Assembly (NCBI RefSeq): GCF_028330965.1
Contig: NZ_JAQMUB010000029.1
Location: 1-64,000 of the forward strand
DNA from: Oscillatoria sp. CS-180
GTDB taxonomy: Bacteria; Cyanobacteriota; Cyanobacteriia; Phormidesmidales; Phormidesmidaceae
Direction: 5' to 3'
Length of the DNA stretch: 64,000 nt
Notes under the pieces: generated by a model
What the model was told of the DNA's origin: nothing
The model's database searches: none
Seen by the model: the letters and a program-made list of their open reading frames with translations, nothing else
Translations under genes and position numbers: made by a program
In this document: piece by piece, positions 1 to 9,178 of the stretch
How the letters are laid out: each line of letters starts with the position of its first letter
Position numbering within the stretch: position 1 is the stretch's first letter

Positions 1-108
1 AGTCAAGCTCATCTCAAGAAGAAGATTCTGGCCTTTGTCGATTACTTCAATCGCACCATGGCCAAGCCTTTTAAGTGGAATTACACGGGCAAACCACTCA
101 CCTCATGA
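1..108 (+). mobile_element. 3' end of an IS630-family transposase (cut by window edge)
   Basis: The first frame is open from base 1 and ends at TGA 106-108. It gives a 35-residue C-terminus containing FVDYFNRTMAKPFKW followed by TGKPL. This resembles the end of cyanobacterial IS630/Tc1-type DDE transposases as I remember them. The rest of the element, including its catalytic residues and left end, lies outside the window, so intactness cannot be judged. Its right end must lie between the stop codon and about base 135, because response-regulator coding sequence resumes there. Confidence 0.7.
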
Positions 109-123
109 ATAGTTCCTTTATTT

Positions 124-375
124 CTGCCGTCAGGTACTAGATTTAGTGGCATAGAAGTTTTACAAGCAATTCGGCAGAATTCAACTACGCAGTACTTGCC
201 TGTTGTTATCATGTCTTCTTCATCAGAAGAAAGTGATTTGACGGCTTGCTACAATCTAGGCGTTAACAGCTACGTTGTGAAATCTTTAGATTTTCAACGG
301 TTTCACGAAACCATCAGGCAAGTCGCAATTTACTGGATGACAATCAATTATCCCGTTAGTGTTTTAATACCCTGA
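124..375 (+). pseudogene. Truncated Rcp-type response regulator, interrupted by the IS630 element
   Basis: From about base 130 the frame encodes SGIEVLQAIRQ, then LPVVIMSSSSEE, LGVNSYVVKS and FHETIRQ, ending at TGA 373-375. This is the second half of a CheY-like receiver of the Rcp1 type: the Thr/Ser-rich end of beta-4 (VVIMSSSS) and the conserved Lys of beta-5 (VVKS) are visible. The half carrying the acidic pocket and phospho-accepting Asp is missing, and the frame upstream runs straight into the transposase stop codon. No start codon is present, so the gene is a remnant. It lies 38 bp before the REC-GGDEF-EAL gene, which suggests the two once formed one operon. Confidence 0.75.
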
Positions 376-413
376 CGGGAATCATGAATGTAGAATAGGA
401 TACCTTCGGGTTT

Positions 414-2771
414 ATGGTGAATCGTTCTCTCTCTGTGCAGAGGGGTATAACCAATGTTGCGAATTTAGATGATGCTGAAACAGCTGCATCACGATTAAAG
501 CTGCTGGTTGTAGAAGATGTCCAAGAAGACGTCGAACTGATTTCCCTGTGCCTAGATGCAGCTGATATAGACTGTGCCATTGAGGTAGCAGACTCTTTTG
601 AGAACTGCGATAGTCTTCTCTCTCAGCAGACTTTTAATGCTGTTTTAGCAGACTATCGCTTACCTGGTCTGAACGCCTTCGATATCTTTCATCTTGTCCA
701 AAAACATCAATCAACAATCCCCTTCATTTTGGTGACAGGTAGTCTAGGGGAAGAGTCAGCTGTTGAGTGCATCAAAGCTGGAATGACTGATTATGTGCTC
801 AAGGATAGACTCTATCGTTTACCAACCGTGTTGAAACGGGCCTTGGCTGAGGCCAAACTGAAACGGCAGCAACAAACTGCTATCGAGCAAATGGAGCAGC
901 AGGCTTGGCGCGAATCTGTTTTGAATCGCATTATACAGGCCATTCGGGAGTCCCTTATTTTAGAAGAGGTTTTGCAAGCAACCGTAAAACAATTGCAGAC
1001 AGCACTCAAAGTGGACTACTGCATGGTCGTTCAGCCTTCTGCAACTCAGCAAATGCTCACGCAATATGTCAGTTCCTCTACAGGTGAAAGCACTGTTTTT
1101 TATCAAGAAAACTGGGATCTGTGCATTCATTTTGAGGAACAACTCAGAGCCGGACAGCAGATAGAACTTAATCAAGCTAACCTGGCGATCGCTGAGATTT
1201 CCAAAGGTAAGCATCTCCAGTCGGCGTTGGTGACTCCGCTGAATTATCAACAGATGTACTTTGGGGCATTGATGCTATGCCATATCCATGAGCAACGTTC
1301 CTGGGAAAAGCTAGAAGCCGGTCTAATCCAGGCTGTCGCTGAGCAGTGCGCGATCGCAATCTATCAAGCCAATCTTTATGCCCAAGCACAAAGAGAGTTG
1401 GAACAGCGTCGCCGTGTTGAAGATCAGCTGCACCATGATGCCTTTCACGATGCTCTCACTGGTTTACCGAATCGAGCCTTATTTCTGGACCGTTTGAACC
1501 ATGCTCTCCAAATTGCTCACCGAGATAAGTCCGACAATGTTGGAGGCGTGCTAGGCAGTTTTGCTGTACTGTTCCTGGATTTAGATGACTTCCGCATTGT
1601 CAACGATAGTCTGGGACATGATGCCGGTGACTTCTTATTGCAAGTCGTAGCCGCAAGACTATATCAATGCCTCCGAGTAGGAGATACGCTCGCACGTATC
1701 AGCGGTGATGAATTTGCCGTTTTGCTTGAAGACATCTCAAATATTGACCACATCATCAAGGTGGTAGAGGACATCCAAAACGTTTTAAGAGAGTCGATTA
1801 CTCTGGAATCTCAAGAGATTTCAATAAGTTCCTGTGTTGGCATTGTGATTGATGCTCCAAACTACAACAATGCGGCTCAGTTTTTGAGAGATGCTGATAC
1901 CGCGATGTACCAAGCCAAACGCAAAGGTCGTGGTAGTTATCGAGTTTTTAATTGGTCAATGCATGCTGAAGTCAAGCAGCGTCTTCAGCTCGAAAACGAT
2001 TTGCGCCGGGCAGTCGCTCGGGATGAATTTCATCTGGTTTATCAGCCTATTATTCATCTTCCTAGTCGAGCTTTACGCGGGTTTGAAGCACTGATACGTT
2101 GGTGTGACCCGGTTCAAGGCATCCTTTCACCTAGTGAATTTATTCCTGTCGCTGAGCAGACTGGCCTGATCATTCCCATGGGTCAATGGGTTATTCGTCA
2201 ATCTTGCCAGCAATGGAAGCAATGGCTTCAGCGCTGGCCCCAATTGTTGAATCGTTGCAGCATCAGCGTAAATCTATCTGCTAAGCAGTTTGTACAGAGT
2301 GATTTGGCCACTCAGATTGATACCATTTTGAAAGAAACTGGCATTGACTGTTCCTGTCTTCGGATCGAAATTACGGAGAGTGCCCTCCTCAATAATGAGG
2401 CTACCTCTCTTGAGATACTGACTCAGCTAAAGGCACGCCGCATTCAAGTTGCAATGGATGATTTTGGTACAGGATATTCTTCACTCAGTTATCTCCTGCG
2501 TTTTCCCAAGGATGTCCTCAAAATTGATAAATCTTTTGTCTCTAATTTGGACGATAGTCCAGACAACCAAGAGATTATTAAAACAATTCTTGCACTAGGT
2601 AGTAATTTGGGGCTGGATGTAGTGGCTGAAGGCATTGAAACTGAGCATCAAGCTCAGTTTTTGCTTGATCAGGGCTGTGCTTTCGGTCAGGGATACTGGT
2701 TTTCAGAACCTTTGACCAGCGAAGACGCTGATGCCTTGTTGCATGAACAGTTGGATAGCCCTTTGCTTTGA
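414..2771 (+). CDS. Response regulator with REC-GAF-GGDEF-EAL architecture (c-di-GMP turnover)
   Basis: This 785-residue cytoplasmic protein makes and/or degrades cyclic di-GMP. Domains in order are a receiver at about 29-145 (KLLVVEDVQED; phosphoacceptor Asp in LADYRLPG; Lys in VLKDRL), a GAF domain at about 165-325, GGDEF at about 345-505 and EAL at about 525-770. The cyclase signature reads SGDEF (near residue 429), and an RVGD inhibitory I-site sits exactly five residues before it. The EAL part keeps EALIRW, the Glu of ITESAL, DDFGTGYSSL, LKID and QGYWFS, so both activities look possible. The receiver suggests control by a histidine kinase, which is not in the window. The adjacent truncated Rcp regulator may have been a partner. 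The ATG at 414 is the first start in frame, and no strong ribosome binding site precedes it. Confidence 0.92.
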   Translation: MVNRSLSVQRGITNVANLDDAETAASRLKLLVVEDVQEDVELISLCLDAADIDCAIEVADSFENCDSLLSQQTFNAVLADYRLPGLNAFDIFHLVQKHQSTIPFILVTGSLGEESAVECIKAGMTDYVLKDRLYRLPTVLKRALAEAKLKRQQQTAIEQMEQQAWRESVLNRIIQAIRESLILEEVLQATVKQLQTALKVDYCMVVQPSATQQMLTQYVSSSTGESTVFYQENWDLCIHFEEQLRAGQQIELNQANLAIAEISKGKHLQSALVTPLNYQQMYFGALMLCHIHEQRSWEKLEAGLIQAVAEQCAIAIYQANLYAQAQRELEQRRRVEDQLHHDAFHDALTGLPNRALFLDRLNHALQIAHRDKSDNVGGVLGSFAVLFLDLDDFRIVNDSLGHDAGDFLLQVVAARLYQCLRVGDTLARISGDEFAVLLEDISNIDHIIKVVEDIQNVLRESITLESQEISISSCVGIVIDAPNYNNAAQFLRDADTAMYQAKRKGRGSYRVFNWSMHAEVKQRLQLENDLRRAVARDEFHLVYQPIIHLPSRALRGFEALIRWCDPVQGILSPSEFIPVAEQTGLIIPMGQWVIRQSCQQWKQWLQRWPQLLNRCSISVNLSAKQFVQSDLATQIDTILKETGIDCSCLRIEITESALLNNEATSLEILTQLKARRIQVAMDDFGTGYSSLSYLLRFPKDVLKIDKSFVSNLDDSPDNQEIIKTILALGSNLGLDVVAEGIETEHQAQFLLDQGCAFGQGYWFSEPLTSEDADALLHEQLDSPLL

Positions 2772-2791
2772 TTGAGCGGAAAGCTATTGCC

Positions 2792-4126
2792 CTATATATC
2801 GCTGTTAAGCTCAATGAGAACGTATCCTACCTGCTCTAAGTTGGCCAAGAAATTGCGCACGGTTGCAAACCCTTGAGAGGGCGGTGCCGGCTGTAAGGTG
2901 ATGGGGTCTAGGGGATTCACCTGCAGCCATCGCTGGGCTAGTTCATTGACGGTTTTAGGGGTTTCTAGCAGTGCATAGAGACAGCCTGCATAAGCACTGT
3001 CCAGTTTGAAGGGTCTACCGTCTATTTGGAAATACTGATCTAGAGGAATCATGCCAGGTCTGTTTGCATGACTTCTCAGAAGCTTCTTAAAGGCTGAAGT
3101 TTTCAATTGAGGATGCAAATGCACACGGGCTGTTTTCCACTGCTGATCGCTCCATTCAATCAGTGGCAAACGTGCTTGAGCTTGACCTGGATGTCCACAA
3201 TAGAGATCTAGCAAACGGTGAACTGGATGAAGCAGATCAAAGAGATGAAGCTGTTTCTCTAAGCTCATTTCTGCCATGGTTAGGGCGATCGCCAGAGGTA
3301 AATCTGTCAAGTCTTTGAACAACATCTCCAAATTCCAAGTCCGCCAGTCCACCATGCTGACAAACTCTAGTCCCGCCTGCTGTAGCATCGTGGAAAAGGC
3401 CTGCATTGTTGTTCCTTTATCACCCCGCAACAAGAAATTGGCAAATAGCTTCTCCTCATCAGTTTCCAGTTCTGGGTTAGGCTGCCAAATTTCCCGCTTC
3501 GTCACAGTCCAATCCTGTAAATTGCGCATCGTCTGTCGTGTTAGCGCAATTTCTTCTTGAGTTAGTGCCCCACGCAGGTACCCCAACTGCGTCAAAAACG
3601 CCTGCACTCGGTAGCAATCTGCCCGCTGAAATGCACTGTGCATGTTGGCCCGTATAATGCCGTCGGGTTTCAAGACAGCTCTCATAGCCTCTAACCCATC
3701 GACTGGATCGGCTAGTAGATACAGCGTTTCGTCACAGTTGATGTAATCGAACGAATATCCCAGACTCGGCAACTCTTCAACTGCTAAACAGTGAAACTCC
3801 ACTGGGTTTTGAATCCCGTGATACTCAATTCGCTGTTTGGCAAGCTCGACCGATTTTGGTGAAATGTCAATGCCAACAACGCGAGCACCCGGATTTGCCA
3901 TTGCCAAAGCCGCAGCTTTAACTCCAGATCCACAGCCCGCATCTAGAATCCATTTGTCCTGAGTATTTATAACCTGGTGATATCGCAAATAGTAAGGAAT
4001 CACGCAGCTATGGACTGACAAATAGTTGGGATGATTTCCAAACGGCTGTTCTAAAGGAACATTAGGATAAGGAAGAGCATCAAACTGCGGACGGACGTAC
4101 TCCCATTGATCGCTCGTTTGAGACAT
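2792..4126 (-). CDS. SAM-dependent class I methyltransferase with C-terminal extension
   Basis: The protein is 444 residues from the ATG at 4126. A TTG at 4144 would add six residues but is less likely. The N-terminal half is a Rossmann methyltransferase: motif I is LDAGCGSG, followed by VVGIDIS with an acidic residue for the SAM ribose, then NCDETLY and the post-motif LKPDGIIRANMH. The C-terminal 200 residues (about 245-444) have no fold I recognise and end in a conserved-looking block that could be a regulatory or substrate domain. The substrate cannot be read from the sequence. The gene converges on the c-di-GMP gene with only 20 bp between the stops. Confidence 0.8.
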   Translation of the reverse strand: MSQTSDQWEYVRPQFDALPYPNVPLEQPFGNHPNYLSVHSCVIPYYLRYHQVINTQDKWILDAGCGSGVKAAALAMANPGARVVGIDISPKSVELAKQRIEYHGIQNPVEFHCLAVEELPSLGYSFDYINCDETLYLLADPVDGLEAMRAVLKPDGIIRANMHSAFQRADCYRVQAFLTQLGYLRGALTQEEIALTRQTMRNLQDWTVTKREIWQPNPELETDEEKLFANFLLRGDKGTTMQAFSTMLQQAGLEFVSMVDWRTWNLEMLFKDLTDLPLAIALTMAEMSLEKQLHLFDLLHPVHRLLDLYCGHPGQAQARLPLIEWSDQQWKTARVHLHPQLKTSAFKKLLRSHANRPGMIPLDQYFQIDGRPFKLDSAYAGCLYALLETPKTVNELAQRWLQVNPLDPITLQPAPPSQGFATVRNFLANLEQVGYVLIELNSDI

Positions 4127-4396
4127 GGAAACATTCTCTTGCAAGTAGTTTTAAGGTCTGAATTTGGAAATTTTTCTCATTCTGCCTTTAAACGATCTTT
4201 AAAGACGGCAAATCAATCATTTGAGTTTATTGGCCTATATCAATTTTCGGTCAGTTTTTTGTTTTGAACTCAGGTCCGTAAGGGTTGGAAAAAACTAAAT
4301 TCAGCATCTGTAGCTCCTGGGCAAAATCTAGCGATATTCACAAACTGCGTCTCCAAGTTGGGAAATGCCTTCTTTTCAAATTGGCATCGCTTAAGC

Positions 4397-5218
4397 CTAT
4401 TCTTCATTCTCTGCCTCCTCCTGCTCAGGATTGTACCGAATCGTATATCGCCCCTGTTCATTAGGAACAATCTCTGCTCCCAAGTCCTCGATTTGTCTAG
4501 CAACGACGGCACGAGTCTGATCATCTTGTGCTGAAGCTAACACTTGTGACCAGGCATTCAATTGAGCTTGAAGACTGTTAGGGTTGGTAGCATAAAACTC
4601 CGCAGCACGCGCTAGCGAATACTGATCGTCTTCTGCGCTCGGATAGGGCGATTCAGCCGCCCATTCAGCCGCAATTTGGTGCGATCGACTAGCGGCTTCG
4701 TGATCTCCCAAGAACAAAAGCTCATCAATGCCTTTACTGCGCCAGATGAAATATGACCGGGGTGGTAAGTCTGGCGATAAAGATTGCAAGCCTTTCTCTT
4801 GTAGAGCTACAGCCCGCTCCGGTTGAGCGGCGAACAGCGAAACACTACTGGATAAGAAAATGTAGGGGTCGTAGGCATAGGGATCGCGCTCAATGATGAT
4901 GTCAAAGTAGTCACCGCTAAGGCTATATCCCGTTATCTGACGATGCTCAAGGTTACCAAAATATTGAAGAAATTTAAGAAAAGTCCAATCCGCAATAATG
5001 TTACGAAAGCCAAAATCGGGCAAAACTTTGAGTATTTGTAACTCCAAAGATTCCTGCTGTTCCTGATTTTTGGCTTGAGTAGGAATGGTCTCTGAGCTTG
5101 GCTCAGTTAAAGCTTGCAAACGTGCTTTTTGTAAAACAGCTAATACCAGTAAAATAGCTGCTATCAAAACTCCTTTAAGCGTGATTTCTAAAGTTTTCTT
5201 AGACAACTTCATAAGCAT
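4397..5218 (-). CDS. Conserved cyanobacterial membrane-anchored protein of unknown function (TPR-like)
   Basis: The product is 273 residues. One hydrophobic helix near the N-terminus (about 13-28, LKGVLIAAILLVLAVL) follows a short Lys-rich segment, so it is probably a membrane anchor with the rest exported or facing the thylakoid/periplasm. The remaining sequence is alpha-helical and resembles a degenerate TPR solenoid (FLKFLQYFGN, then ERAVALQEKGLQSL and HEAASRSHQIAAEWA), with an acidic Glu-rich end. I know similar proteins only as conserved hypotheticals of cyanobacteria. It lies downstream of pilA but behind a terminator, so it is likely transcribed alone. ATG codons at 5218 and 5212 are both possible starts. 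Confidence 0.7.
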   Translation of the reverse strand: MLMKLSKKTLEITLKGVLIAAILLVLAVLQKARLQALTEPSSETIPTQAKNQEQQESLELQILKVLPDFGFRNIIADWTFLKFLQYFGNLEHRQITGYSLSGDYFDIIIERDPYAYDPYIFLSSSVSLFAAQPERAVALQEKGLQSLSPDLPPRSYFIWRSKGIDELLFLGDHEAASRSHQIAAEWAAESPYPSAEDDQYSLARAAEFYATNPNSLQAQLNAWSQVLASAQDDQTRAVVARQIEDLGAEIVPNEQGRYTIRYNPEQEEAENEE

Positions 5219-5294
5219 TCACGTTGGGGCCATGAGTGGAAGTCTGGCAGGATCTAGCAAATCGTCTGCTCTTACAATGTATTGTATGCAAATT

Positions 5295-5387
5295 ATAGCT
5301 GTGGTCATCTAGGCTAATGTACCCAGTAGCATTCTGGTGCCTAATGCATCGCCGACGGCTCCTGGCTTTCTGTCCTGTATAGCTGTC
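5295..5387 (+). repeat. Dispersed repeat family 1, copy A
   Basis: A roughly 93-bp intergenic element shares its order of words with copies C, D and E: CATCTAGGCTAATGTACCC, then TAGCATTCTGGTGCCTAATG, then a GCCGACGGCT-like block. TATAGCTGT occurs at both edges. It lies between the start of the TPR-like gene and the pilA terminator in a 377-bp gap that otherwise holds no gene. Confidence 0.6.
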
Positions 5388-5491
5388 CCAGATGATTTTT
5401 GAAGGAAGGCTTTTTGAGTACGAGTTTTCCAAGAAAACCTTTATTCAAAATTCAAGTAGGATTGCTCTATGTTTTTGATTGCAGAACCAAA

Positions 5492-5530
5492 CTAAAAACT
5501 GCTCTGTCTTTTGGACGGAGCAGTTTTTAG
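5492..5530 (-). terminator. Strong hairpin terminator behind pilA
   Basis: An inverted repeat has arms CTAAAAACTGCTCTGTC and GACGGAGCAGTTTTTAG, with one mismatch, around a short TTTG-type loop. Both arms end in A/T runs, so it can act on either strand. It is 66 bp after the pilA stop and separates pilA from the downstream membrane-anchored gene. Confidence 0.85.
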
Positions 5531-5595
5531 AAAACCCAGACTGCTGAATGCTTATAAGCCTAAAGAAAAGGAACTAGTCTGTCCTCTACTGGAGC

Positions 5596-6147
5596 TTACA
5601 GCTGATCGTATGCGGTATCGACGCATTCTTCTGAAGTTACAGCAGTAACGTCAGTATCATTGGATTGGTCTTTCTTCTCACGGCAGAGGTTGGCACCTGT
5701 ATCGTCCTCTTCAACAAAAGCAATACCCGCAAACCCTTTGAGTTCTCTCTTAGGCAGAGCGTATAACGCGGCACCGCTGCCGTTGGCTACCGTTACATCG
5801 GTAAAATTACCATCTCCAGTAGTATTTTCATTACCACCAGCAGTAGCACTGCCGTAAGCATAATTGGGAGTCGTGGTCTCAATACCAACGTCCAAATCTG
5901 TAGTGTTAGCGGCGAAGTCTACAAACTCTAGATAATAAGCTTGCTGACCTCGGTTGGCTGCACCAACATAGTTAGCTGCTTCAGACTCGCGGGCGCGGTT
6001 TGCTTGGTTGAGGAATGAAGGCAGAGCGATCGCGGCCAAGATGCCGATGATGATGATAACTACAAGCAGTTCGATCAGGGTGAAGCCACCTTCAGCTTGC
6101 CTACGACGCAAGTGCTGTAGCAAATTATATTTCAGGCTGGTTTTCAT
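5596..6147 (-). CDS. pilA: Type IV major pilin PilA
   Basis: The protein is 183 residues from the ATG at 6147. It has a 20-odd-residue basic leader ending in Gly-Gly, then the class III prepilin signature FTLIELLVVIIIIGILAAIA with Glu at mature position 5, then LPSFLNQANRARESEA as in Synechocystis PilA1. The leader is cut by PilD, and the mature pilin polymerises into pili for twitching motility, DNA uptake and adhesion. The C-terminal region contains a Cys pair (LCRE and EECV) that could form the pilin disulfide loop. I chose this start because AAGGAGAG stands about 10 bases upstream. An in-frame ATG at 6201 would add an unlikely leader. The gene stands alone, with its own terminator. Confidence 0.95.
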   Translation of the reverse strand: MKTSLKYNLLQHLRRRQAEGGFTLIELLVVIIIIGILAAIALPSFLNQANRARESEAANYVGAANRGQQAYYLEFVDFAANTTDLDVGIETTTPNYAYGSATAGGNENTTGDGNFTDVTVANGSGAALYALPKRELKGFAGIAFVEEDDTGANLCREKKDQSNDTDVTAVTSEECVDTAYDQL

Positions 6148-6609
6148 TGTGAATGTCTCTCCTTGGGAAGCCAATGTGCAAATGTGCTGGTCTAGCTCCA
6201 TGGCATTAGGCTACCCCCGCTAATCTCCTTTCATATCACCACTAAAAATCTTTTTCGAAGACGACTTAGCCTTCAGTGATCTTCCTCAGAGAAGTTGAGA
6301 AATTATCTCTTCGCTGCTTTCTTTTGAATTTTCCATTTCGGTAATCTTTCAGATAAAGCGCTTGATTAAGCGTTACAAACAGCAGCAATTTAAAAACCTT
6401 TACGTCAAAGAAGGAGTCGTCGGCTTTTAGCCAGATACAAGCAGATTGCCCATTGTGTCTGTCAAATATTAGGGCATTAAATCCTATAACTTAGGTGTCC
6501 GACTTAAAAACATAAGGTACGGTGATTGAATTTTAGACAGTTTAATTTCTGCTGATAAATGGAATTTATAGGAGATTAAAACAGGTGCTTTGATGGCAGT
6601 GAAATTGTT
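6148..6609. other. Intergenic region upstream of pilA and downstream of the AAA ATPase gene
   Basis: This 462-bp stretch has no supported gene. It must hold the pilA promoter and a long 5' untranslated region. A second AAGGAGA-like word near 6225-6233 has no suitably placed start codon. No repeat element or RNA gene was recognised. Confidence 0.5.
6159..6164 (-). promoter_or_regulatory. Ribosome binding site of pilA
   Basis: AAGGAG on the minus strand, 11 bases before the ATG at 6147. It decides the pilA start in favour of the short leader. Confidence 0.75.
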
Positions 6610-8160
6610 TCATCCACGAATAACAGTAACGTTTCGATTATTGGATGTTGTCGCTTGCTCAGTTGTGACGCGATCAGCGATGGGAGGCAGGCCTGGGCGT
6701 TGATCAAAGATGATGAGCCAGCCTGTTTCTAGTCCTAGGCCTGTGAGATAGCGATCCAATTGCTCTAAGCCTGCTTGGAGGGGATCTGGGCGTCCTTCCC
6801 GCCAAACCTTGAGTTCCATGCCAAGAGTGACATCGCCATAGCGAAGGCAGAGATCCATGCGATCGCTACCAATGGCATACTCTCGCTCTAGGGTGCCACC
6901 CCCGTTCACAACTCGATGAAGAAAGGCCATTAGGACTAGATGAGGTGCAATCTCGTGATAAGGAGCGCTTTTCAGCAGCGGTTGCCCGTGCTGACGCCAG
7001 AAAGCTAGAAAGGCTTCTAAAAGCTTGTTGGAGTCAATCTGGCCTTCAGCAGTCAACCAGCTGGGAGAGATTTGCGGTAGTGATGCCTGTGGAATTTGAG
7101 CTAAAACCCTAGGCAGGACTTCTTGATAAATAGGATTTGAGACCACTAGACCGCCATGTGGACTCATACGGCACAATCCTAAATCAATTAAGAACTCTAA
7201 ATCATCATGGGAAACACCTTTTAGCTCTTGTCCTGCAAGCATAGGTTCGATGACTACTCGTACCCTATCTTCCTGTAGGAGACTTGCCAAACTGTCTAAG
7301 TGCGTATCGCGTCGCTGAATCAGAATTTCCTTGGCTTGTTCAACATGTTCGATGCTGATGGTTGTTCGAGAATCAGGCACAAGCACTTCTACCATTTGCC
7401 GAGCTAATGCATTGACGAGCCAAGGCTGTCCCTGAGTAAGGTAGAAGGAATGTTCAATAGCTGCTTCAGTGAACACCTGTCCGGTTTCAGTTGTGTGCTG
7501 ACCGTAGAGTTCGGCCACCTCGTCCTGAGTAAAGTTCCGTAGCGTTAGGGACTCAACCTTGATGTTAAAGGGACTGGAGGTGTTGAGGCGATCGCTTCCC
7601 CCTGAAGCAACCTTGTAGTCTCGCACATCGCGTACGCCAACCAGCGCTAGCGCATGGGGAAATCCCTCTGGACGGGCAGGATAGCCGTTGCGTAACTGAC
7701 GTAGGACAGAGATTAGTGTTTCATTCCTCAAAGAATCAATTTCATCAATAAAAATGACTAAGGGGCGAGGTGACTGCTGCGACCATTCGCTGAGAGCGGA
7801 ACCAATCCTGAGTCTAGAGGTTAACTCAAGCCAGTTTGGAGGATGTAGCTCAGACGGCAGTTTAAGTTTAGCCATAGTATACCAAGCCTCTAAAATGCTG
7901 GTCTCAGCAGTAATAGGGGCATCTGGAAAAGCGGCTCCGACTTCTGCCGACACCATAATGGCTGTATACTTGCCCTGTTCTGTAAGCTGTTGAGCCAAAG
8001 CTAGCATCATGGTTGTCTTGCCCGTCTGCCGAGGTGCATGGATGACGAAGTAGCCTTGCTGTTCAACCAACCGTTCTAACTGGGGTAACCGTGCTAGGGG
8101 CGGCAGCATGTAGTGAATATCTGCTTTACAAGGGCCAGCCGTGTTAAACCATTTGGGCAT
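6610..8160 (-). CDS. AAA-like ATPase with C-terminal PD-(D/E)XK nuclease-like domain
   Basis: The protein is 516 residues. The ATPase domain carries Walker A APRQTGKTT (about 43-50) and Walker B VIFIDEIDSL (about 133-142), followed by an arginine-rich region and a winged-helix-like segment. The last 120 residues contain RMDLCLRYG, then LGMELKVWR, then GWLIIFDQR, which is the D...ExK layout of PD-(D/E)XK nucleases. This architecture is frequent in cyanobacteria, often in many paralogous copies, and its role is unknown. Links to mobile DNA or defence have been suggested for related STAND/AAA proteins, but nothing in this neighbourhood confirms it. The gene stands alone between pilA and the acyltransferase, in the same direction. 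Confidence 0.75.
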   Translation of the reverse strand: MPKWFNTAGPCKADIHYMLPPLARLPQLERLVEQQGYFVIHAPRQTGKTTMMLALAQQLTEQGKYTAIMVSAEVGAAFPDAPITAETSILEAWYTMAKLKLPSELHPPNWLELTSRLRIGSALSEWSQQSPRPLVIFIDEIDSLRNETLISVLRQLRNGYPARPEGFPHALALVGVRDVRDYKVASGGSDRLNTSSPFNIKVESLTLRNFTQDEVAELYGQHTTETGQVFTEAAIEHSFYLTQGQPWLVNALARQMVEVLVPDSRTTISIEHVEQAKEILIQRRDTHLDSLASLLQEDRVRVVIEPMLAGQELKGVSHDDLEFLIDLGLCRMSPHGGLVVSNPIYQEVLPRVLAQIPQASLPQISPSWLTAEGQIDSNKLLEAFLAFWRQHGQPLLKSAPYHEIAPHLVLMAFLHRVVNGGGTLEREYAIGSDRMDLCLRYGDVTLGMELKVWREGRPDPLQAGLEQLDRYLTGLGLETGWLIIFDQRPGLPPIADRVTTEQATTSNNRNVTVIRG

Positions 8161-8220
8161 GGAAAGTAGCGATCGCTTTCCTTCATCTTAGGAGACTTCT
8201 TAAATTGAGTAGCAGAAGAA

Positions 8221-9150
8221 TCACCAGAACAGCTGATTGAGTTGTTTCGTCAACGGCTTTGCCCCTTTGGGTTCCTTGTAATCGGCGACAAGTAAGTGGC
8301 TCAAAGCCTGCTCAACTTGGGCTGTCGCTTCCTCCAGTTCTTTGCGTTTAGGACGAGTATTTTGAGAAAAGGGAAGAGGTTCTCCAAACCGAAGAGTCAA
8401 TTTTTTGCGGAAATGCAGCGTTTTACTGCCAATAATCGCGACAGGTACAATCGGCACGCCAGATCGTATTGCGTAGATAACGGTGCCTCGCTTCAGAGGT
8501 AAATGGAGTTGTCCTTCTTGGTGGCCCAAGCGTCCTTCAGGAAACAGCATGAGACCGTCTCCTCGTTTCAGAATGGCTTGAACAGCTTGATCAATCTGGC
8601 GCATCTGCTGTATCGAGCTACCATTGGGAACGTCTGCTTGAATGGCCTGGGCCAGATCTTTCAGGTCAGGACGAACCGTTTGAGATCGCTCTATTACCGC
8701 AATTTCTTCCTTCCACCAGCGCTCTAATGGAATAACGCCGCCTGCACTGCCAACAATCCAGCGTTTCCAGCGCTTGTTATACAAGGTTCGAGCATCACCC
8801 AAGATGTAGTAATACGGATGTGGGGGTACCGCTGCCAGAACTAGAAATGGATCGAGATGACTTAGATGATTGGCCACCAGTACGACGGGTTCCTGAGGAA
8901 TATTCTCTGGATTTTCGACTTCAATACGAAACAAGAATCGAATAAACCGTCGCAGTAACCAATGACGAAAGCGACCGCTGACGCGAAGGTCAGAGTCCCC
9001 ACGGGCGATCGCACTGATGTTGTTGAGAGCAGTTTGGGTTTGGGTCTGCACGTGAACATCACGGGCTGCCGCCAATCCCTCTTGAACACGCTGAATGACC
9101 TCAGGGGTCAGCTCAACCGTCTCTGCTTCGGCCTGTTTGGGTGCATCCAT
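8221..9150 (-). CDS. PlsC-type 1-acyl-glycerol-3-phosphate acyltransferase family protein
   Basis: The protein is 309 residues from the ATG at 9150. It has the four-block acyltransferase signature: NHLSHLD (the catalytic His-Asp pair), GGVIPLER, FPEGRLG and VPIVPVAI. Such enzymes transfer a fatty acyl group from acyl-ACP or acyl-CoA to lysophosphatidate or a related acceptor at the membrane. Here the N-terminal 80 residues are an unusual extension with no clear membrane helix. The substrate is not certain. A TTG/ATG start at 9207 would overlap the hemC stop by 29 bp, so the ATG 28 bp after hemC is preferred. It probably shares a transcript with hemC. Confidence 0.85.
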   Translation of the reverse strand: MDAPKQAEAETVELTPEVIQRVQEGLAAARDVHVQTQTQTALNNISAIARGDSDLRVSGRFRHWLLRRFIRFLFRIEVENPENIPQEPVVLVANHLSHLDPFLVLAAVPPHPYYYILGDARTLYNKRWKRWIVGSAGGVIPLERWWKEEIAVIERSQTVRPDLKDLAQAIQADVPNGSSIQQMRQIDQAVQAILKRGDGLMLFPEGRLGHQEGQLHLPLKRGTVIYAIRSGVPIVPVAIIGSKTLHFRKKLTLRFGEPLPFSQNTRPKRKELEEATAQVEQALSHLLVADYKEPKGAKPLTKQLNQLFW

Positions 9151-9178
9151 ACAACGAGAGTAAATAGACCAAGAATCT

